The notes under the pieces: model-generated
What the model saw: only the letters and a program-made list of their open reading frames with translations
What the model was told of the DNA's origin: nothing
Database searches by the model: none
Part shown: positions 23,865-26,215 of the stretch, piece after piece
Numbering within the stretch: position 1 is the first letter of the stretch
Layout: the number at the start of each line of letters is the position of its first letter
Assembly: GCA_017561285.1 (NCBI GenBank)
Contig: JAFZDG010000161.1
Span: 1 to 26,215 of the forward strand
Length of the DNA stretch: 26,215 bases
DNA from: Bacteroidaceae bacterium
GTDB taxonomy: Bacteria > Bacteroidota > Bacteroidia > Bacteroidales > Barnesiellaceae_A
Direction of reading: 5' to 3'
Program-made: the position numbers and the translations under genes

Positions 23865-26215
23865 TCAATTCTTATAGATGATAGACTTAACCTCCATAAG
23901 AAAATCTTCGCTGTATGAACCTTGCATTATAATGCGGCCATCGGGATCGAAGAGTATAAGGTGAGGAACAGAATCGATGTTGTAGAGCTTCGTATGCGTC
24001 TCGTTGGCATTGACTATCTGCGGATATTCTAAATCGTAGTTATAGATGGCTGCTCGCGAGTCTTCGGGTTTGTCCCATACCGCAATGCCCAACATATCTA
24101 ATGTCTTTTTGTGCCCGCGATAAAAGTTGAGCAGATGGGGGAATGATTTCCTGCAAGGTGCAGCCCAAGAAGCCCAGAAATGGACCAACGCATATCGGCC
24201 TTTACCTACATAGTCGCTCAACGATACTTTTGTTCCATCTTCCTGTGTTACAGTGAAGTCGGTAAACAATAACTCGGAGTATGCTACCTCTTGCTCTTCT
24301 ACAATTTCTATCAATTCGAGGTCAAAAATCAAGGCCGAGTTGGCTGGAATGATACCATTTGAATACTCGCCATAAGCAAGGTGCGATGGTATGTACACAC
24401 GCCGTCTTTCGCCCTCTTTCATATCCTGAAATGAGAGGCTTACACCCTTAATGACATTATCGAGATTAAATTCAATAGGTTCGCTTCCTTTTCTCGAGCT
24501 GTCGATAATAGTCCCATTGAGCAATGTGCTCTCGTAATGACATTTTACCACATCATCGGCGTTGGGTTTGTCGCCTTTACCTTTCTTGATGACTTCGTAT
24601 TGTATGCCGTTGTCCATACTTTTTATGTTCTTTCGCTTGGCATTTTCGGCAAAAAAGTCTTCGTTGTCTATATGGATATACTTGCTGCTTACCCACGCCT
24701 CGTTGCCGTTGTAATTGATGCGGGCAAAGTCATCCTTTATCTCATAGACCTCTACTCTCTCATTGTAGGTAAGTGAGCCTACCAGCGAAGCACTTGTAGA
24801 GGGTGCTATGCGTACGTTAACACCTCGCTCGGCTGTACAATAGTAGGTTATGGTTTCTTGATTTATATACTCTGTGGTATTGGTGGTTGTAGCGACAGAG
24901 TCTATGATACCGTTTATGGCCAGTATTGCAGCAGGAGCTATGACGTTGGCCAGTAAGATAATAACGGCAATGAGGAATGTCCATACATTATAAAATATAT
25001 AACGTAGTATATATAGTAAGATGCGTGCTACATAACCGATAACCAAACTCAATACTCCTACAACGATAAAACCTATAAAGGCTGCTACCAAAGCCGAAAA
25101 GAAGCCTTCGCTGATCCATATGGAGATAACCACAATGGCCAATGCAATCATTATCAGCAGCGAAACGCAACCTGTCAGCGACTCGGTGTCATCCAGTTTG
25201 TCTTCTATCCACTCTCCTACGTCTTCTATCTTATCTTTGAAGCGTTGCCACAGAGACTGGTTGCTTGTATTGTAGCTTCGCGTTGAGGGAGTCTTTTTGT
25301 GACTGCTGCTTTTGCCTATCTTTACACTTGCAGTGCGCAATACTTTGCCATTGTAACTGATTGTTACTTTGATGGTTTCGGGCTGGGTATAGAACTCTCC
25401 ATCGCTACGTCCCCATCCCGATAGTTCATATTCTCCGGCACCTTGTATGTAAACTTCGCTATCGGTTTTGGCAGTGTTGCGCTGTTCGTATTCATATTTG
25501 ATGTCGAGTTTTATGCTTCCTCTGAAGTTGTTAGATACTACAATGTAGGGCTTGAGGTAGTGTATTCCGGTAGGTATAGGCGAACCTACTGCAACCTGTA
25601 CGTTTCCATCGTAGTCTGTTGCTCCAAATCTTATCTCCGAGATAACGGGATATTGAGCTTTGTTGGGATCGGGTGTTATCGTCACCCGTCCTTGCCATAT
25701 CTTTTTGCCACGCCATTTGAAGGTGTACTCTGCATAGCTATAGTTGGCAAATGATGTACTACTCTTGCTACCCCATCCTACCAGATCGTATTTGCCTTTA
25801 CCGTTGAATGTTACATTGTCATCGTAGTTGCACGTTGTTCCATCGGAGTATTTAAGGGTGATTTCAATCTTTTCGGTTCCGTAGAACTCACTCGATATGA
25901 TGAGGCGCGGTGTAATATATTGTGTGTCGTTGTATAGTGTCTTGCCAAAGTCTTTTAAAATTTCTTGATTGAAGGTGGTGTTGGCAAATACTACATCGCT
26001 GACAATGATTTCGCTATCTCGGCGTTGAGGAGTAGGGGTGCGCTTTTTCTCGGGTGTGGGTTTGTGTGTAGGATCGGGAGTGCGCTTTTTGGGTTGGTTG
26101 TCTTTGTAATATTGCGAAATAGCTTTCTTGAAAGCATCGAATATCTCTTTGTTTTCGTACACTTTGCGAGCCACACAACATAGGTTTTTGCTGTGGTCTA
26201 TGATGTCGCGGTTTG
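23865..26215 (-). CDS. Large multidomain membrane protein: tandem beta repeats, TM segments, SH3b, FKBP, thioredoxin-like; 5' end off window
   Basis: The stop is at 23865 and the frame stays open to the right edge. A GTG at 26174 is the first start-like codon, but upstream codons (NRDIIDHSKNLCCVARKV) look coding, so the real start is probably outside. Residue numbers here count from that GTG. Order: a Lys/Pro/Thr-rich linker (27-52); two homologous beta-rich repeats (about 55-167 and 176-287), each with a GWG motif (133-135, 253-255); membrane segments at about 334-353, 359-388 and 398-426; a bacterial SH3 domain (448-502, AERGVNVRIAPSTSASLVGS); an FKBP-type prolyl isomerase (522-625) keeping Tyr547, Asp558, Phe569, Ile575, Tyr601 and Phe617 but with Val578 at the usual Trp; and a TlpA-like thioredoxin fold (633-769) reading WAAPC at 670-674. 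Three helices would put the C-terminal domains in the periplasm. Function as a whole is unknown; an envelope protein-folding or sensing role is inference. Confidence 0.85.
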   Translation of the reverse strand, partial: NRDIIDHSKNLCCVARKVYENKEIFDAFKKAISQYYKDNQPKKRTPDPTHKPTPEKKRTPTPQRRDSEIIVSDVVFANTTFNQEILKDFGKTLYNDTQYITPRLIISSEFYGTEKIEITLKYSDGTTCNYDDNVTFNGKGKYDLVGWGSKSSTSFANYSYAEYTFKWRGKKIWQGRVTITPDPNKAQYPVISEIRFGATDYDGNVQVAVGSPIPTGIHYLKPYIVVSNNFRGSIKLDIKYEYEQRNTAKTDSEVYIQGAGEYELSGWGRSDGEFYTQPETIKVTISYNGKVLRTASVKIGKSSSHKKTPSTRSYNTSNQSLWQRFKDKIEDVGEWIEDKLDDTESLTGCVSLLIMIALAIVVISIWISEGFFSALVAAFIGFIVVGVLSLVIGYVARILLYILRYIFYNVWTFLIAVIILLANVIAPAAILAINGIIDSVATTTNTTEYINQETITYYCTAERGVNVRIAPSTSASLVGSLTYNERVEVYEIKDDFARINYNGNEAWVSSKYIHIDNEDFFAENAKRKNIKSMDNGIQYEVIKKGKGDKPNADDVVKCHYESTLLNGTIIDSSRKGSEPIEFNLDNVIKGVSLSFQDMKEGERRRVYIPSHLAYGEYSNGIIPANSALIFDLELIEIVEEQEVAYSELLFTDFTVTQEDGTKVSLSDYVGKGRYALVHFWASWAAPCRKSFPHLLNFYRGHKKTLDMLGIAVWDKPEDSRAAIYNYDLEYPQIVNANETHTKLYNIDSVPHLILFDPDGRIIMQGSYSEDFLMEVKSIIYKN

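Overview
The window is chromosomal DNA from a member of the Bacteroidota, most probably the order Bacteroidales. Supporting signs are the repeated TAnnTTTG -7 promoter boxes upstream of genes, the absence of Shine-Dalgarno sequences, a Type A (T9SS) C-terminal sorting domain on a secreted protein, a Wza-type lipoprotein next to a Wzc/Wzz-type protein, purH directly ahead of mreBCD-mrdA-rodA, and a methylmalonyl-CoA epimerase/decarboxylase operon of the kind used for propionate formation. I would not name a genus. No rRNA, tRNA, CRISPR array or insertion sequence was seen.

Layout. (1) 1-3775: surface polysaccharide export. A minus-strand pair (Wza-like lipoprotein, then a chain-length/tyrosine-kinase-type protein running off the left edge) is divergent from a membrane GT2 glycosyltransferase, which ends at a bidirectional terminator. 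(2) 3802-8803: a small unknown gene, then the minus-strand operon mce - mmdA - oadG-like (with a lamin-tail domain) - biotin carrier - oadB. It has a recognisable promoter and a 12-bp-stem terminator and encodes an Na+-pumping methylmalonyl-CoA decarboxylase. (3) 8731-9746: a 1-kb gene-poor gap. It contains a well-supported minus-strand structured small RNA with its own promoter and a perfect 21-bp terminator stem, beside a G/T-rich stretch without a credible gene. (4) 9713-17063: plus-strand operon purH - mreB - mreC - mreD - mrdA (PBP2) - rodA, the rod-shape elongasome, with overlapping genes and two GTG starts. (5) 17025-18878: minus-strand cluster of a secreted protein, an FtsB/DivIC-like divisome protein, a four-helix membrane protein and a YdeI-like protein whose end overlaps rodA. 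(6) 19104-23770: two plus-strand exported proteins, a 971-residue M16 metallopeptidase and a CotH-family protein with a T9SS sorting domain, each with its own promoter. (7) 23865 to the right edge: a very large minus-strand multidomain membrane protein (tandem beta-rich repeats, membrane segments, SH3b, FKBP prolyl isomerase, thioredoxin-like domain with a missing nucleophilic cysteine). Its true start lies beyond the window.

The two most unusual items are this last protein, which joins a folding catalyst, a cell-wall-type SH3 domain and a redox-dead-looking thioredoxin fold in one membrane chain, and the orphan small RNA at about 9318-9490, which holds a possible 23-residue ORF. The rest is mainly conserved housekeeping and envelope biology.
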